From contig JAQGDQ010000601.1 of NCBI GenBank assembly GCA_030141605.1, positions 62,001 through 126,000 of the forward strand: a stretch of 64,000 nucleotides of DNA, given 5' to 3'. This DNA is from Tubiluchus corallicola. Lineage: Eukaryota > Priapulida > Priapulimorpha > Priapulimorphida > Tubiluchidae. Position numbers and translations under genes: made by a program. Below the pieces are notes generated by a model. The model saw only the letters and a list, made by a program, of their open reading frames with translations. It was not told the DNA's origin and did not search any database. Positions 60,803-64,000 of the stretch are shown one piece after another (positions within the stretch are counted from its first letter, which is position 1; every line of letters begins with the position of its first letter).

Positions 60803-62028
60803 TTTTGGGAAGGGTTCCCAACTTTTCACGACAGTCGATATAACAGCAAAAAAAGCGGCATAAAACTTCAAATTTAAACTGTAAACATTCTCAAAAGATG
60901 GCCAAGATACTTAATAAAAGTTTTACCACAAGATAAACGCCATTCATCAATTAGCGTTTGAGTCATCCTGTATTTAAATAAAAAGCGGCCCAAGCACATG
61001 TCCTATGGCATAATGTCGCTTAGGTTACTCTCCATGGCCATTCTGATATTATGTCACATTTTATCGCAAATCAAAGATATCGACTGCTATTGGGAAAAGT
61101 AACTAGACAAATTAATATTTTCTCTACGCCGTATGCAAGATCATACAGCACCCATGAAATAAGGTAAAAAAGCACATGATCTGGATTTAAGATTTGCAGG
61201 GAAACGCCAAGCTTATTGGGAACATACCTCCACACAATAAAATTGTATATAGGCGATATTGAGGATTAAAAATATTATTCTCAGTACTCTGTACTATTAC
61301 GCATCCACCTATAATTAACAATTCTCATTATGCGTGCATATGCTCCAGTTGACATATTTACAAGAACTTCTGAAGCTAGCATGCCACAAACGGTTATAAT
61401 GTTGCTGCGTTATTTTAAGCCTGTTTTGTTTACTGTAGCTCTAAAAGTAAAATTTCATAAAAGTAAAATAAATAAAAGTCCTTTTGTTTACAGTTACACA
61501 AGTAGTATACAGAAAAACTATCACATGTTAAACTTTGTTTTTACTTCGGCACGACACATATTACATTATATAACAACAATTACACTGTAATTGAATAACA
61601 TTATCACCAGAGACTGAAATTTTAGTCTACAAATGACAACCTACTGTATGTTTGCCTGTATATAGTAATGTTGCAGATCTTAAATTAACCAAAATTCAAA
61701 AGATTATAAATTTTGCACTTTTGAAACTTCCGTGTCAGAGAGTTTTTGCCGACATGCCGTCAACTTGCGACGTAAAACTCTCTATGTTGTTAAGCGCGTT
61801 TGGAAGGGAGAAACCATAACACTAAATTACGGCGAATAAGACAGTGCATGCATGCCCAGAGTTACCAACTTAGCACTGTTTTAAATGTTGATACAGGTGC
61901 ATAATTAGTTCCGTCAAAGATTTGTTTATTTATTATAATTACTATACGGAATCCGTCCACTTCATTTCGTTTTAACGTCCAGAAGCAGCTGATCAATTCG
62001 GTAACCGCGCGTTCCGCACACACAGCAC

Positions 62029-62252
62029 AACGTACTGGATACGTTGCAGTTCAGCCCAACAAACGTGCTGGCAACGTTTACATAAACGTACTGCATACGT
62101 CGCAGCTCAGCCCAACAAACGTGCTGGCAGCGTTTACATAAACGTACTGCATACGTCGCAGCTCAGCCCAACAAACGTGCTGGCAGCGTTTACATAAACG
62201 TACTGCATACGTCGCAGCTCAGCCCAACAAACTTACTGCCAACGTTTACGTA
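62029..62252. repeat. 56-bp tandem repeat, four copies, upstream of the heat-shock gene
   Basis: Units start at 62029, 62085, 62141 and 62197 with AACGTACTGCATACGTCGCA followed by CAGCCCAACAAACGTGCTGG and an ACGTTTACATA-like end. The inner copies are almost identical; the outer ones have a few changes. Rich in ACGT and CpG in otherwise AT-rich DNA, ending about 220 bp before the first ATG of the small heat-shock gene. Confidence 0.95.
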
Positions 62253-62474
62253 AATCACGTGGCAGCTAAATCCCAATACTTAAAAGCAATACTGCATGAG
62301 AAGCAGCTTGAAAACTCATGATTGCGGATGCCTCTTTCCAACAACCAAGTTCTGACTCTGCAGTGTTCAGCATTATAATTCAGAGAAACAAGACTTTTGT
62401 GAAGTGAACGTTTGCTCTTCCAATTGCAGCAAAAAAAGACATTTCAACTCATTCATTAAAGCGGGATTACGTAC

Positions 62475-63251
62475 ATGATCATGCATCATTGCTATTCAGC
62501 TAACACAGACGCGCACACGGAAGAAAATCCGGTTGAAAGACCCATACATAGACCACTATTCTCTGCACATCCGAATTGCGAGTATGGACTACCACTTCCA
62601 AATTCCAGAAATCGTTCATCAAATCGGTTTTCTCATTTGCCAGCCATTGACCATGCAAATAAAGGAGCAGTTCGAGGCAAATTTGGCCGAAGACTGCGAC
62701 GAAGATCTGGTAGAGGATGGCATGGGCAAAGTCTCTCTAGGGGCATCGGGCCTGCAGGAATGGGAACACACCATTCTTTCTGGAAGGGTAGGCCTGAATC
62801 AGGACAGCGTCGCATGAAACTCCACACTATGCAAGCCTTTCAACAGTGCACTGGATCACTTAAATGGAACTATACCGATCCAACCGAGAAATTAACAGAA
62901 AAAGCGCATAAGACAGAGAGACCTTTTGTCGCAAAATGTTTCACTTTCACAATTCCCAAAGAGAACTTAATTGTGACAGTCTCGGAACAAGTTCTCCACG
63001 TTTCTGGGCAGTATGTTAGTAAAGAAACTGGTAATTTTATTGAATTGGAACAGAAGTACCAGTTGCCAAATGGCGTGGATGCTACCAAACTCAAGACCCA
63101 CATGAGGCACGGCATGCTCATTATAAAAGAGGAAAATTCTCACACAGAAATACCGGTAGTTGTTGCTAGTGATGATGATGATCATGTTAGTGATGATGGC
63201 GAGGATAACACTAGAGAGTTTATGATTACAGGTGGGCAAGAGAAAGAGTAA
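62475..63251 (+). CDS. Small heat-shock protein (alpha-crystallin domain), 258 aa as read
   Basis: Small heat-shock proteins are ATP-independent chaperones that hold unfolding clients in large oligomers. The alpha-crystallin domain spans about residues 150-220: FTFTIPKENLIVTVS, VLHVSGQY, the typical YQLPNGVD turn, and RHGMLIIKE, the counterpart of the conserved GVLxI motif. An acidic tail follows (ASDDDDHVSDDGED). No intron is seen. The N-terminal 115 residues are doubtful: they are Arg-rich and unlike the family, whereas an overlapping frame from ATG 62584 (strong context AGTATGG) to TGA at 62817 reads as a more ordinary protein (MDYHFQIPEIVHQIGF). A single-base indel between 62584 and 62817 would join that segment to the crystallin domain. 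Clear heat-shock elements were not found upstream; the 56-bp repeats lie in the promoter region. Confidence 0.7.
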   Translation: MIMHHCYSANTDAHTEENPVERPIHRPLFSAHPNCEYGLPLPNSRNRSSNRFSHLPAIDHANKGAVRGKFGRRLRRRSGRGWHGQSLSRGIGPAGMGTHHSFWKGRPESGQRRMKLHTMQAFQQCTGSLKWNYTDPTEKLTEKAHKTERPFVAKCFTFTIPKENLIVTVSEQVLHVSGQYVSKETGNFIELEQKYQLPNGVDATKLKTHMRHGMLIIKEENSHTEIPVVVASDDDDHVSDDGEDNTREFMITGGQEKE

Positions 63252-64000
63252 CAATTATATGTTAATGAAAATATGATAATGAAAGTCGGACCAAGTTTAA
63301 GATTGCTCAATGGGAATTCCATGGGCATAATATATTACAGCTTTTGATTATTAAGGCAATTAGAAATCACGTTATGTTACTTTTGGTTTGGACACTTCAT
63401 AAAGAAAAGGTTAAAACAATGTATCTTGAACAGCAGTGCTCATGTATTTCCAATAAGATTTGAAGTCTGAATTTACTTCATTTGCAAGAAGACGTGATGA
63501 AGAAAAATACTTGCAGTGGATTATGCTGTTTCGGACTTTGCAATCTGTGATATACTACTACTATATATATATATATAACACATATAATACTTTCATTGCT
63601 TTTGTGATCTTATGGAAGGAATCTCTTCAACGTGAGCAAATTGTCGTTCTTGGCGCAATTTAAACAGTTTGATTTACAGTTTGTGTCATATCTGGAAAAC
63701 GCTAAAAATAGGATGGCTTTGATCGACCAAACTCATACTACTGTTGAGAAATGAAAAATTGCTAATTACATTATTAGCTCTGTGTATAAAACCGCTACGT
63801 TTGCGATTTATATCGTAGGCATCATCTGGCTTAGAGGTCTGTACACAGCCAAGATGAACTGGCCGTGTGCACCAAGTCACTGAAGTACCTGCTTAAGCAA
63901 GTTTTGGGTTAACAGTGTCGGGTCTGTTATTATTTGCATGAAACAAAATACATTTGCTTTTCACTATATTCGTTTGAATGTTGACAAAATTTATATTAAA
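63252..64000. other. 3' flank of the small heat-shock gene
   Basis: AT-rich, with a short TA microsatellite at about 63561-63577. No canonical AATAAA was noticed close to the stop (AATAAG occurs at about 63452). No other gene seen. Confidence 0.5.

Larger units (their letters stand above)
58846..62474. other. Intergenic interval with one weak gene candidate
   Basis: Contains the promoter side of the CUB/Ig gene (above 58845), the uncertain minus-strand candidate at 59332-60600, a CRE/E-box cluster at 60784-60802 and the 56-bp tandem repeats at 62029-62252. The stretch 60810-62000 shows no gene or clear repeat. Confidence 0.5.

Noticed and set aside
62870-63254. Minus-strand frames opposite the heat-shock gene
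   Set aside because: Antisense shadows of the crystallin-domain coding sequence; no motifs.

Overview
The window is AT-rich nuclear DNA of an invertebrate animal. Genes carry many short exons split by GT-AG introns of roughly 0.1 to 4 kb, the standard code fits every exon chain, and the DNA between and inside genes is full of short inverted-repeat transposons (hAT-like, pogo/Tc-like), decayed LINE 3' ends, microsatellites and small satellites. The species cannot be named from the sequence. Divergent, single-exon ionotropic-receptor genes are best known from protostomes, which is a weak hint only.

Layout. 1-339 and 2249-3673 (+): two tandem paralogous ionotropic glutamate receptor-like genes without introns, the first cut by the window edge. 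3.7-7.4 kb: transposon nest (pogo-like MITE, LINE remnant, second pogo-like MITE with a hAT fragment inserted inside it). 7705-30206 (-): complete 22-exon GEMIN5 gene (1689 aa), reconstructed exon by exon with all phases matching. 32542-40592 (-): complete 11-exon gene for a hybrid-cluster protein (hydroxylamine reductase/prismane family, 632 aa), with a separate first exon that encodes a mitochondrial presequence. 41-50 kb: mostly repeats, including hAT elements with perfect 8-bp target duplications, LINE 3' ends and a 5S-rRNA-like insert between 55-bp direct repeats. 46367-58845 (-): six-exon gene for an unrecognised secreted-type receptor (signal peptide, Thr-rich stalk, CUB, Ig-like, one membrane helix, short tail), including a 21-nt microexon. 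59.3-60.8 kb: weak candidate small gene. 62475-63251 (+): small heat-shock (alpha-crystallin) protein gene with four 56-bp tandem repeats upstream.

The genes do not form an evident pathway. GEMIN5 serves SMN-dependent snRNP assembly and translation control; the hybrid-cluster protein is a mitochondrial redox/nitrosative-stress enzyme; the receptors are membrane proteins. The most unusual locus is the hybrid-cluster protein: a typically prokaryotic/anaerobic-protist Fe-S-O enzyme sitting in an animal genome with ten spliceosomal introns, a mitochondrial targeting exon and every cluster ligand intact.
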